From Roseiarcus sp963842835 (GTDB lineage: Bacteria; Pseudomonadota; Alphaproteobacteria; Rhizobiales; Beijerinckiaceae), in contig CAWJIB010000009.1 in the NCBI GenBank assembly GCA_963842835.1, positions 868,001 to 932,000 of the forward strand: a stretch of DNA of 64,000 bases. The letters run 5' to 3'. Position 1 is the stretch's first letter. Every line of letters begins with the position of its first letter. The notes under the pieces are model-generated. The model was given only the letters and a program-made list of their open reading frames with translations. It had not been told where the DNA came from and ran no database searches. The position numbers were made by a program, and so were the translations under genes. Positions 51,832 through 59,980 of the stretch are shown in pieces.

Positions 51832-53337
51832 CTAGGCGACGCGGATACGCGCAAAGTTCCGCTCCCTGAGATCGATCCCGAAGAATCGGGCGGCGGCGGG
51901 CGTCGCTTCGCCGGAGGGTCCGACGTCGTGATCGCGGATCCGCAGATATTTCTTTATGCTGCGCGCGGCCCGGCGGCCGGCGCCCATCGCCTCGATCACG
52001 GTCGCGGCGCCTGTGACGATATCGCCGCCGGCATAGACGCCGGCCATCGAGGTCGCGAGATCGGCGTCGACCTCGATGTAGCCGCGCTTGTTGAGCTTGA
52101 GCTTCGAAGTTTGGCCGATGATCGGGTTGGCGTTCGTTCCGATCGCGAACACCACCTCGTCGGTCTCGAACTCGAATTCGCTGTCCGGCACCGGCGTCGG
52201 GCGACGCCGTCCCGATTCGTCCGGCTCGCCGAGTTCCATGCGAATGCAGCGCATGGCGCGGACATTGCCCTTGCCGTCGTCGAGGATTTCGACGGGATTG
52301 GTGAGCCAATGGAATTCGATGCCCTCTTCCTTGGCGTGATGGACCTCCTCGGCCCGCGCCGGACACTCGGCCTCGGTGCGGCGGTAGATGCAGTCGACCT
52401 TTTGGGCGCCGAGCCGCAGGCATACCCGCATCGCGTCCATGGCGGTGTTGCCTGCGCCGACCACCGAGACCTTCCTGCCGAGCGGGACCGGGGTGTCGTG
52501 ATTGGGGAAATCCCTCGCCAGCATCAAGTTGCAGCGTGTCAAGAGCTCGTTCGCCGACAATACGCCGTTGAGCGAATCGCCGGGGATCCCGAGCATCGAG
52601 GGATAGCCGGCGCCGGTGCCGATGAAGACCGCGTCGTAGCCGAGCTCATCGATCATCTGCTCGATGGTGAACAGGCGCCCGACCAGCGTGTTGCACTCGA
52701 ACTTGACGCCGAGTTTGCGCAAATTCTCGATCTCGGCGTCGACCACCGTGTTGGGAAGGCGGAAATCCGGGATGCCGTATTTCAGCACGCCGCCCGGCTC
52801 ATGGAAGGCTTCGTAGACCGTGACGTCGCACCCGGCCTTGGCCATGTCGGCCGCGCAGGCCATGCTGGAGGGCCCGGAGCCGACGACGCCGATCCGGAAG
52901 CCGTTCGGTTCGGTGTAGGGAACGTTGGCCCAGCCCTGCGAGATCGCGAGGTCTCCGACCCAGCGCTCGAGCCGGCCGATCGCGACCGGCTCCAGCAAGT
53001 CGCCGACCACGCAGACCCCTTCGCACTGGGTCTCCTGCGGACAGACCCGGCCGCAGACCGCCGCCAGCAAATTGCTCCTGGAGATGACGTCATAGGCGCC
53101 GCGAAAATTCTTGGCGCTGATCTCCTCGATGAAATGCGGGATGTCGATATTGACCGGACAGCCGCCGACGCACGTCGGATCCGGGCAGATTAGGCAACGA
53201 TCCGCCTCCCGAAGCGCCTCCTGCTGCGTGTAGCCGCAATTCACCTCGGCGAAATTCTTGGCCCGCTGGGCCGGATCCTGCTCGCGCACCGGCGTGCGCT
53301 GCTGCGGGATGGTGCGTATCGTCTTCTTCTTGGCCAT
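51832..53337 (-). CDS. nfnB: NfnB/SudA/GltD-like flavoprotein
   Basis: A 501-residue protein of the glutamate-synthase small subunit family. Seen: the N-terminal double [4Fe-4S] domain with CLICPDPTCVGGCPVNIDIP (~residues 49-68) and CGRVCPQETQCEGVC, the FAD-binding VVGSGPSSMACAADMA (~150) and the NAD(P)-binding VVGAGNTAMDAMRVCLRLG (~295). GltD-like proteins paired with a ferredoxin-NADP reductase-like subunit form NfnAB or sulfide dehydrogenase SudAB. No gltB is present, so glutamate synthase is unlikely. It follows nfnA after 49 bp. Confidence 0.88.
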   Translation of the reverse strand: MAKKKTIRTIPQQRTPVREQDPAQRAKNFAEVNCGYTQQEALREADRCLICPDPTCVGGCPVNIDIPHFIEEISAKNFRGAYDVISRSNLLAAVCGRVCPQETQCEGVCVVGDLLEPVAIGRLERWVGDLAISQGWANVPYTEPNGFRIGVVGSGPSSMACAADMAKAGCDVTVYEAFHEPGGVLKYGIPDFRLPNTVVDAEIENLRKLGVKFECNTLVGRLFTIEQMIDELGYDAVFIGTGAGYPSMLGIPGDSLNGVLSANELLTRCNLMLARDFPNHDTPVPLGRKVSVVGAGNTAMDAMRVCLRLGAQKVDCIYRRTEAECPARAEEVHHAKEEGIEFHWLTNPVEILDDGKGNVRAMRCIRMELGEPDESGRRRPTPVPDSEFEFETDEVVFAIGTNANPIIGQTSKLKLNKRGYIEVDADLATSMAGVYAGGDIVTGAATVIEAMGAGRRAARSIKKYLRIRDHDVGPSGEATPAAARFFGIDLRERNFARIRVA

Positions 53338-53386
53338 GCCGTTTCGACTGCTCCAGGGAAATTGGGAGGACCGCGCCGATCCCAAT

Positions 53387-54307
53387 TCAGCTCCGCGCGA
53401 TCGCGGCCGCGGCCGGCTCGCCTGCGCCGGCCCCGGCGACCGGGCTGCGCATGCGGCAGGTCTGCGACCAGCGCTCCATGGCGGCCTTCTCCTCTTCGGC
53501 GTAACGCCGCAACCGCTTCGTCAGGTCGTCGAAATCGACCTTGTGCCCGTCGAAATCGGGGCCGTCGACGCAGGCGAATTTCACCTCGCCGCCCACCTTG
53601 ACCCGGCAGCCGCCGCACATCCCGGTGCCGTCGACCATGATCGGATTGAGACTGACGAGCGTCCTGATTGCGCTCGGGCGGGTCGTCTCGACGCACGCCT
53701 TCATCATGACGGGCGGGCCGATCGCGATCACCTCGTCGATGTCGCGATGCTTGTCCATGGCGAGCTTGACGCCGTCGCTGACGAAGCCCTTGACGCCGGC
53801 GGAGCCGTCGTCCGTGCACAGGATCACCTCGTCGCAGCACGCCGCGAATTTGTCCTGCCAGAACATCAGGGTCTTGGTGCGGAAACCGAGGACGCCGATG
53901 ACATAGGCGCCGCTCTGCTTGAAGCCGCGGGCCTGGGGATAGATCGGAGCGACCCCGAGCCCGCCGCCGACGCACACCACCTTCTTCTTCCCGCTCAGCG
54001 CGCTCGGCAGACCCATCGGCCCGACCAAGCCGTAGAGCGACGTTCCCGCCTTGCAAGTCTGCTGCATTTCCTTGGTCGTTTTTCCGACCGCCTGCACGAC
54101 CAGCGTGACCGTCCCGCGCTCGCGGTCGAAATCCGCGATCGTCAGCGGGATGCGCTCGCCGGCCTCGTGCGACATGACGATGACGAACTGGCCGGGCTTG
54201 GCGGCCCTCGCCATCATCGGGTGTCGGATGACCAGGGAGTAGGTGACGTCGGAGAAGTCCTCGCGGGCCAGGATCCGGAAACCTGCCCCCTGATTCGTTT
54301 CGACCAT
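53387..54307 (-). CDS. nfnA: NfnA/SudB-like ferredoxin-NADP+ reductase subunit
   Basis: A 306-residue protein. N-terminal FAD-binding barrel (GQFVIVMSHEAGERIPLTI), NAD(P)-binding domain with CVGGGLGVAPIYPQARG (~residues 112-128), and a C-terminal [2Fe-2S] site with DGTGMCGGCRVKVGGEVKFACVDGP. This is the layout of NfnA and of PyrK-like subunits. With NfnB it may couple NADH, NADPH and ferredoxin by electron bifurcation. The start at 54307 (MVETNQGAGF) follows GGCGGG; longer starts give an unlikely Arg-rich N-terminus. It is the first gene of the nfnAB-korAB operon. Confidence 0.88.
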   Translation of the reverse strand: MVETNQGAGFRILAREDFSDVTYSLVIRHPMMARAAKPGQFVIVMSHEAGERIPLTIADFDRERGTVTLVVQAVGKTTKEMQQTCKAGTSLYGLVGPMGLPSALSGKKKVVCVGGGLGVAPIYPQARGFKQSGAYVIGVLGFRTKTLMFWQDKFAACCDEVILCTDDGSAGVKGFVSDGVKLAMDKHRDIDEVIAIGPPVMMKACVETTRPSAIRTLVSLNPIMVDGTGMCGGCRVKVGGEVKFACVDGPDFDGHKVDFDDLTKRLRRYAEEEKAAMERWSQTCRMRSPVAGAGAGEPAAAAIARS

Positions 54308-54380
54308 TGATTTTGCCCGCCTGGGATCCGTTGTTTCGATTGCTTTTTTGAAAAAATACCCCCTCCGCCGATTCCAATTT

Positions 54381-54394
54381 TTGATCTGCCACAA
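54381..54394 (-). promoter_or_regulatory. FixK/FNR-like box upstream of nfnA
   Basis: On the minus strand TTGTG-GCAG-ATCAA, with one perfect half and two changes in the other. Its centre lies ~80 bp before the nfnA start, a good activator position. Confidence 0.45.
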
Positions 54395-54703
54395 AATCGC
54401 GACGCGGCGTGATGCGCCTCGAGGCGGGGGAAATATCGGCAGGGCGTCGACCGGCTCCGACCGGCGAAGGCGGCGCCGCCTTGCGGGTCGAGCGCCGCGG
54501 CGCCCCGCTCTTTGAACCCGCGTTCGCCGGATAACCCATTGATTTGTCTCATCAGGCCGCATTTCATGGGTAAGAACAAATTTTTTGCGCCGATTTAAAC
54601 GCGGCCACCGCGGCAAAGCCGGCGGGCGAGCCGACCGATGGCGTTCTCACGCTCGGTTTCGACTGGCGGCCGACGCTCCCCGTCAAACGACGTGCGACGA
54701 TCC

Positions 54704-54896
54704 CATGAGCACTTCGTCTATAGGGCGCGAAGCTCGAGGCAGGCGCGCCGCGTCGCCGCCAAGGTCGAATGGCGCCTGGGCGAACGTTGCCCGCGTCTCG
54801 GCTTGGAGAGGGCCGAGGTCGCCATTGCAAGCAATCCGTTCGCCGACCTCATGCGAATGTTGCGCGAATTGCGGCCGCCGTCCCTCGCGCCGACAG
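54704..54896 (+). mobile_element. Decayed IS1380-type transposase fragment
   Basis: One frame reads FVYRARSSRQARRVAAKVEW then RLGERCPRLG, which parallels the conserved FxYxARSWxxxRRVVAKVEWHPGELYPRVGF segment of IS1380-family transposases. It continues directly as RAEVAIASNPFADLMRML then RELRPP, like their C-terminal end (QMAEVAVPRxLFADILRLIxxLRPP). The ~100 residues normally between these are missing, so the copy carries an internal deletion. No terminal inverted repeats were identified. The match is from memory of the family, not from a search. Confidence 0.5.
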
Positions 54897-55161
54897 CCCA
54901 AGGCTTTGCCTCGCCGCGCGTTCCATTAAGACGGCAGCGGACTCGCGCCGCAACGACGGGCAAAACGGCGTCTTCGGCGCTGCGCGCTCGCGCGGCCTTT
55001 TCCGACGCTTCTCGCGAATGTCTCGGCGGCGGTCCAGGCTTGCCAGGAATACGCGGCTGTTGCACATTGGCGGCGGAATCGACGGCCGTCTCGGGAACGT
55101 CGGTCTCCTGTTTCCTCGCCGCTTAGAACAAGTGCCGAATGTTGTCTGAATGGAGGCTCTT

Positions 55162-55584
55162 ATGAAGGTTGCATTCACTCTGGCGCTGGGGGTGGCGACA
55201 ACGTTGTCGGCGATGGTTCTCATCGGCGCGCAAAGCGAATCGCTGGTATGCCAGGCTCAAGCTGCGCAGCCAAAGGCGCCGCGAGTGAGCTTCGCCGAAG
55301 ATGTCCTCCCGCTTCTGAAATTTAAATGCTCGAGCTGCCACCAGGCGGGCGGAGAAGGATACGAAAAAAGCGGATTGGATCTGACCTCGTATCAGGGCGT
55401 GATGAAGGGCACCAAATTTGGCCCGATGGTCATTCCAGGCGATCCGGAATCGAGCAACCTGATGAGGTTGCTCGATTGGCGCGCCTCCGCAGAACTTCGT
55501 ATGCCGCATGGAAAGAAACAACTGTCGATCTGCGATCGGGACCTGATCCGCACCTGGATTTTTGACGGCGCGAAGGACAACTGA
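55162..55584 (+). CDS. Small secreted cytochrome c-like protein
   Basis: A 140-residue protein with a Sec signal (VAFTLALGVATTLSAMVLIGA) and one heme motif FKCSSCHQAGGEGYEKSGLDL. The pattern VLPLLKFKCSSCH...GLDLTSYQGVMKGTKFGPMVIPGDPESSNLMRLL...RMPHGKKQLS is that of the planctomycete-type cytochrome c domain (PSCyt1/C_PbH-adjacent). The start at 55162 was chosen because GGAGG overlaps the first codons of the in-frame ATG at 55150. It lies just beyond the right edge of the island and before ccmI. Confidence 0.88.
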   Translation: MKVAFTLALGVATTLSAMVLIGAQSESLVCQAQAAQPKAPRVSFAEDVLPLLKFKCSSCHQAGGEGYEKSGLDLTSYQGVMKGTKFGPMVIPGDPESSNLMRLLDWRASAELRMPHGKKQLSICDRDLIRTWIFDGAKDN

Positions 55585-56074
55585 GCCTTGCCGCGGCGCA
55601 AGGTCGCGCTTCTCGACCCTCGCAGTGTATTTCGCGCGGGGTGATCGGGTGTGGCGGCCTGGGCGCCGCGCGCTGATGCAAAGGCGTCGCGAAATCCTTC
55701 GAAGCAGCGGCAAGGGCGCGACATGCCGAGCCTATGACGGTTCGTTGCGAGCTTTCGCTCGACATCGCAATTGCCGCTTCCGTTTGATGTGAGCTTTTCG
55801 AGCGACGCCTTTTTCTGGGCCGACCCGCGGACCAACCGCAGGCCGGCCTTATGGCTGAGGGACTGCGCGCTGCAACCGGAATGACGACGCTCGCCGCGGC
55901 GGGCGAGAGGGCGCGGCCGGAGGCGGGGAGCGGTAGGAGCATTTGCCTATTTCCCAGCGGCGGAAACATGCTTTAAGAACGGCCGCGCGCCGTCCGGCGC
56001 GACGCCGGCGCCGGTCGAAGCTAAGCGTCCGGCCCCGTCTGGTTGGCGCGCCGCGGCGCTGAAAGGGCGCATTG
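55585..56074. other. Intergenic region before ccmI
   Basis: About 490 bp with no recognised gene, box or terminator. Confidence 0.4.
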
Positions 56075-57547
56075 ATGCTGTGGTTCGTTCTCGCCGGGAT
56101 GACAGGCCTCTCCGTGTTGTGCGCGCTGTGGCCGCTGGCGTTTCGTCGCAAGAACAATTCCGGCGCCTCGAGCGAAGCGGCTTTCTACAAGGCCCAGCTC
56201 GGCGAGATCGATCGCGACGTCGAGCGCGGGCAATTGCCGGCCGGGGAAGCGGCCGGGGCGCGCGCCGAGGCGGCGCGGCGGCTGATCGCGGCGAGCGCGG
56301 CGGCGCCGGAAAGAAGCGCGGCGGGCGAAGGCGTGATGGCGCGACGCATCGCCGCGGCGCTGATCCTGATCGTCGTTCCCTTGGTGGCGCTGGGCCTTTA
56401 CGCCGATCTGGGGCGCCCGGACGTCGCCGACGCGCCGCTCGCCGGGCGCATGGCGGACGTCAAGGCGGCCGACGGCGTGGAGGCGGCGATCGCGCAAATC
56501 GAAGCGCATTTGACCGCCTCGCCCGACGACGCCAAGGGCTGGGCGGCGATCGCGCCGGTCTACATGCATCTCGGACGCTTCGACGACGCGGCGCGCGCCT
56601 TTGGCGAGATCCTGCGGGTCGAGGGCGAAAGCGCGACGCAGCGCGCCGCTTACGGCGAAGCGCTGGTCGGGGCGGCGGGCGGGGTGGTCACCGCGGACGC
56701 GCGCGCGTCCTTCGACAAGGCGCTCGCCGAGGAGCCGGGCCTGCCCGCGGCGCGCTTCTATCTCGGGCTCGCCGCCGAGCAGGACGGCGACAAGGCGAAG
56801 GCGATGGCGATTTACCAGGCGCTGTTGAGCGAGACGCCGGCCGGGGCGCCGTGGATCGAGGCGCTGCAGGCGCGGCTGGCGGCGGTCAAGGGCGAAGGCG
56901 CGAGCGCCGCGGCGGCGAGCCAGGCGGCGGCCGCCCCATCCGCTTCGAACGCGTCGGCCGCGGCGGGGTCGGACGACGCGCAGCAGGCGCAGATCCGCGG
57001 CATGGTGGAGCGGCTGGCGACGCGCCTGGCGCAGAGCGGGGGCAGCGCGGACGAATGGGGGCGCCTCATTCGCTCCTATGCGGTGCTGCGCGAAGCGGAC
57101 AAGGCGCGCGAGGCGCTTGCCGCGGCGCGCAAGGCGCTGGCGGGCGACGCCGGGGCGGGGGCCGGCCTCGACGCGCTGGCGCGGCAGCTGGGAATCGAGG
57201 GCGGCGACGCTTCATCGGCGTCGGCGAGCGAGGCGAACGCGGCCCCGCCCGCGCCGGCGAGCGAGGCGAACGCCGCCGCGCCGGCGGCTTCGAGCCAAGC
57301 GTCGGCCGGGTCGGACGACGCGCAGCAGGCGATGATCCGCGGCATGGTCGAGCGGCTGGCGACGCGCCTGGCGCAGAGCGGGGGCGACGCGAGCCAATGG
57401 GGCCGCCTTATTCGCGCCTATTCCGTGATGCACGAAGCGGACAAGGCGCGCGAGGCGCTCGCCGCGGCGCGCAAGGCGCTGGCGGGCGATGCGGGGGCGG
57501 GGGCCGGCCTCGACGCGCTGGCGCGCGAACTGGGCATTGGAGGCTGA
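56075..57547 (+). CDS. ccmI: Cytochrome c maturation protein CcmI
   Basis: A 490-residue apocytochrome chaperone. Two N-terminal helices (LWFVLAGMTGLSVLCALWPL and AAALILIVVPLVALGLY near residue 95) frame a cytoplasmic loop with the family sequence FYKAQLGEIDRDVERGQL. A periplasmic TPR-like region follows (WAAIAPVYMHLGRFDDAARAF). The C-terminal third carries a tandem duplication of an ~78-residue block joined by Ala-rich linkers. It is longer than typical CcmI because of this repeat. The start ATG follows AAAGGG; an overlapping TTG at 56072 is the alternative. ccmE starts 3 nt after its stop. Confidence 0.92.
   Translation: MLWFVLAGMTGLSVLCALWPLAFRRKNNSGASSEAAFYKAQLGEIDRDVERGQLPAGEAAGARAEAARRLIAASAAAPERSAAGEGVMARRIAAALILIVVPLVALGLYADLGRPDVADAPLAGRMADVKAADGVEAAIAQIEAHLTASPDDAKGWAAIAPVYMHLGRFDDAARAFGEILRVEGESATQRAAYGEALVGAAGGVVTADARASFDKALAEEPGLPAARFYLGLAAEQDGDKAKAMAIYQALLSETPAGAPWIEALQARLAAVKGEGASAAAASQAAAAPSASNASAAAGSDDAQQAQIRGMVERLATRLAQSGGSADEWGRLIRSYAVLREADKAREALAAARKALAGDAGAGAGLDALARQLGIEGGDASSASASEANAAPPAPASEANAAAPAASSQASAGSDDAQQAMIRGMVERLATRLAQSGGDASQWGRLIRAYSVMHEADKAREALAAARKALAGDAGAGAGLDALARELGIGG
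56969..57545 (+). repeat. Tandem duplication inside ccmI
   Basis: Two near-identical copies (about 56969-57200 and 57311-57545, offset 342 bp) each encode DDAQQAxIRGMVERLATRLA ... WGRLIRxYxV ... ADKAREALAAARKALAGDAG ... LDALARxLGI. The linker between them has shorter ASEANA repeats. The offset is a multiple of three, so the frame is kept. Confidence 0.9.
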
Positions 57548-57550
57548 TCG

Positions 57551-57996
57551 GTGACGCGCAAAGGCCGCAGGCTCGTACTCATCGCCGTCGCGCTCGGCGT
57601 CGTCGCCGGCGCCGCCGCCTTGGCGCTCTATGCGCTCAGCGACAACATCGTGTTCTTCTACAGCCCGAGCGAGGTTCTGCACAAGAACGTTCAGGCCGGC
57701 GCGCGGATGCGGGTGGGCGGCCTCGTCGCGCCCGGTTCGGTGGTCAAGGCGGCGGGCGAGCGGCTGGATTTTTCCATCACCGACGGCGCCGCCCAAGTCA
57801 AAGTCTCCTATCAAGGGCTGCCGCCCGACTTGTTTCGCGAGGGCCAGGGCGTCGTCGCCGAGGGGGTGCTGGAGGCGGCGGGGCGCCTGCGCGCCGAAAC
57901 GATCCTGGCCAAGCACGACGAACGCTACATGCCGCGCGAAGTCGTGGACGCGCTGAAGAAGCAAGGCCGCTGGCAAGAGGGGGCGCCACGCCATGA
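57551..57996 (+). CDS. ccmE: Heme chaperone CcmE (apparent C-terminal frameshift)
   Basis: A periplasmic, membrane-anchored heme carrier. Seen: N-terminal anchor (RLVLIAVALGVVAGAAALALY), FFYSPSEV near residue 36, and RAETILAKHDERYMPREV, where the His of AKHDERY (~residue 123) is the covalent heme-binding residue. The frame then reads DALKKQGRWQEG and, as given, has no stop but runs on antiphase through ccmF to 59596. Adding one G to the five-G run at 57979-57983 would give ...WQEGGATP-stop at 57994-57996, overlapping the ccmF ATG as usual. The stop given here assumes that correction. Start is GTG. Confidence 0.85.
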
Positions 57997-59978
57997 TCGT
58001 GGAAATCGGACATTTCGCGCTGATCCTGGCGCTCGCCCTGGCGCTGGTCCAGTCGGTCGCGCCGCTGATCGGCGCCTGGCGCGCCGATCGCGCGCTGATG
58101 GGCGTCGCCTCGAGCGCGGCGATCGGGCAATTCGCGCTCGCCGTCGTCGCCTTCGGCGCGCTGGCCTGGGCGCATTGGGCCTCCGATTTCTCGGTGCTCA
58201 ACGTCGCCGAGAATTCGCACAGCGCCGTGCCGGCGATCTACAAGCTTTCCGGCATCTGGGGCAACCACGAAGGCTCGATGCTGCTGTGGGTGCTCATCCT
58301 GGCGACCTTCGGCGCGCTGGTGGCGGCGTTCGGCCGGGCGCTGCCGGCGAGCCTGCGCGCCAACGCGCTCGCCGTCCAGGGCCTGATCGGCGTGGCCTTT
58401 CTCCTGTTCATCCTGTTGACGTCCAATCCGTTCGAGCGCCTGTCGCCGGCGCCGTTCGAGGGGCGCGATCTCAATCCGATCCTGCAGGATCCGGGCCTGG
58501 CGATCCATCCGCCGCTGCTCTATCTCGGCTATGTCGGCTTCTCCATCGTCTTTTCCTTCGCCGCCGCGGCCTTGATCGAGGGACGCATCGACGCGGCCTG
58601 GGCGCGCTTCGTGCGCCCCTTCGCGCTGGTGGCCTGGTGCTTCCTGACGCTCGGCGTGGCGATGGGGTCCTATTGGGCCTATTACACGCTCGGCTGGGGC
58701 GGCTTCTGGTTCTGGGACCCGGTGGAGAACGCTTCGCTGATGCCCTGGCTGGCGGGGACCGCCTTCGTCCATTCGGTGGCGGTGATGGAAAAGCGCGACG
58801 CGCTGAAAGTGTGGACGATCTTTCTGGCCATTCTCGCCTTTTCGTTTTCGCTGCTCGGCACGTTCCTGGTGCGCTCGGGCGTGCTGACCTCGGTGCACGC
58901 CTTCGCCAGCGACCCCCGGCGCGGCGTGTTCATCCTCATCATTCTCGCCCTCTTCATCGCCGGCTCGCTGAGCCTTTTCGCCTGGCGCGCGCCGCTGCTC
59001 AAGCAGGGCGGGCTGTTCGCGCCGATTTCGCGCGAGGGCGCGCTGGTGCTCAACAATCTGCTGCTGACCACCGCCTGCGCGACGGTGTTCTTCGGCACGC
59101 TCTATCCGCTCGCTCTGGAAGAGTTCACCGGCGAGAAGATCACCGTCGGCGCGCCGTTCTTCAACATGACCGCCGGGCTGCTCTTGCTGGCGCTGTGCTT
59201 CCTGACGCCGTTCGGCTTCTCGCTCGCCTGGAAGCGCGGCGATCTCTTCGGCGTCGCCCAGCGCCTGAGCGTGGCGCTCGTCGGCGGCGCCGTCGCCTTC
59301 GTCGCGCTGATCGCTTACGTGCATGGCGGGCCGGTGCTGGCGCCGATCGCGGCGGGGCTGGCGATTTTCGTCGTGCTCGGCTCGCTCGCCGAAATCGTCG
59401 CGCGCGCGTGGCGGCGCGGCGTCCCGCTCTCGACCGCCCTCTCCCGCGCGCGCGGCCTGCCGCTGTCGTTCTGGGGCGGCGCGCTCGCCCATATCGGCGC
59501 CGGGCTCGCCCTGCTCGGCCTGGCCGCGACGGGCTTCGGCGCCGAGACCATCGCGACGATGCGCGTCGGCGCGCCGCAGACGGTCGGTCCCTATGAGATC
59601 GTCGTCGACTCGGTCGGCGAGCGCGACGGCGCCAATTATCGCGAAACGGTGGCGGCGATGACGATCCGCTCGGGCGGCGCCGTCGTCGCCTCGATCGAGC
59701 CGGCGCGCCGGCAATTCGCCACGCGCCAGATGGCGACGACGCAAGCGGGCATCGCCACGCTCCATTTCGGCCAGATCTACGTCTCCATCGGCGATCCCGA
59801 CGCCGGCGGCGGCGTGCCCGCGCGCCTCTATTGGAAGCCGCTGGTGACGCTGATCTGGCTCGGCGCCTGCCTGATGGCGCTGGGCGGCGCGTTCTCGCTC
59901 ACCGACCGGCGCCTGCGCTTCGGCGCGCCGGCGCGCGCCAAATCCAGCGCCGCGGCGGCGCCGGCGGCGGCGCGCTGA
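57993..59978 (+). CDS. ccmF: Heme lyase subunit CcmF
   Basis: A 661-residue polytopic protein of the heme-ligation complex (CcmFHI). Seen: MIVEIGHFALILALALALVQS at the N-terminus, the WWD motif WGGFWFWDPVENASLMPWLAG (~residues 232-252), conserved histidines around NHEGSMLLW and LAIHPPLLYLGYVG, and a large periplasmic domain before the last helix. Length is normal. Stop and ccmH start are 2 nt apart. Confidence 0.97.
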   Translation: MIVEIGHFALILALALALVQSVAPLIGAWRADRALMGVASSAAIGQFALAVVAFGALAWAHWASDFSVLNVAENSHSAVPAIYKLSGIWGNHEGSMLLWVLILATFGALVAAFGRALPASLRANALAVQGLIGVAFLLFILLTSNPFERLSPAPFEGRDLNPILQDPGLAIHPPLLYLGYVGFSIVFSFAAAALIEGRIDAAWARFVRPFALVAWCFLTLGVAMGSYWAYYTLGWGGFWFWDPVENASLMPWLAGTAFVHSVAVMEKRDALKVWTIFLAILAFSFSLLGTFLVRSGVLTSVHAFASDPRRGVFILIILALFIAGSLSLFAWRAPLLKQGGLFAPISREGALVLNNLLLTTACATVFFGTLYPLALEEFTGEKITVGAPFFNMTAGLLLLALCFLTPFGFSLAWKRGDLFGVAQRLSVALVGGAVAFVALIAYVHGGPVLAPIAAGLAIFVVLGSLAEIVARAWRRGVPLSTALSRARGLPLSFWGGALAHIGAGLALLGLAATGFGAETIATMRVGAPQTVGPYEIVVDSVGERDGANYRETVAAMTIRSGGAVVASIEPARRQFATRQMATTQAGIATLHFGQIYVSIGDPDAGGGVPARLYWKPLVTLIWLGACLMALGGAFSLTDRRLRFGAPARAKSSAAAAPAAAR

Positions 59979-59980
59979 CG

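Larger units (their letters stand above)
54308..55161. other. Right-edge region of the island
   Basis: About 850 bp without an intact gene. It contains the nfnA leader with a FixK-like box, and a decayed transposase-like frame (54704-54896). Confidence 0.45.

Noticed and set aside
49843..53193. 1116-codon rightward open frame opposite korA and nfnB
   Set aside because: It is a shadow of two well-supported leftward genes and has no recognisable domain.
51832..53337. Reading nfnB as glutamate synthase small subunit (gltD)
   Set aside because: There is no gltB and the gene is coupled to an NfnA-like subunit and korAB, which fits Nfn/Sud better.
57999..59596. Continuation of the ccmE frame through ccmF as a ~680-residue CcmE
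   Set aside because: The extra part is Arg-rich antiphase translation of ccmF; CcmE proteins end at ~150-165 residues. A one-base deletion explains it better.
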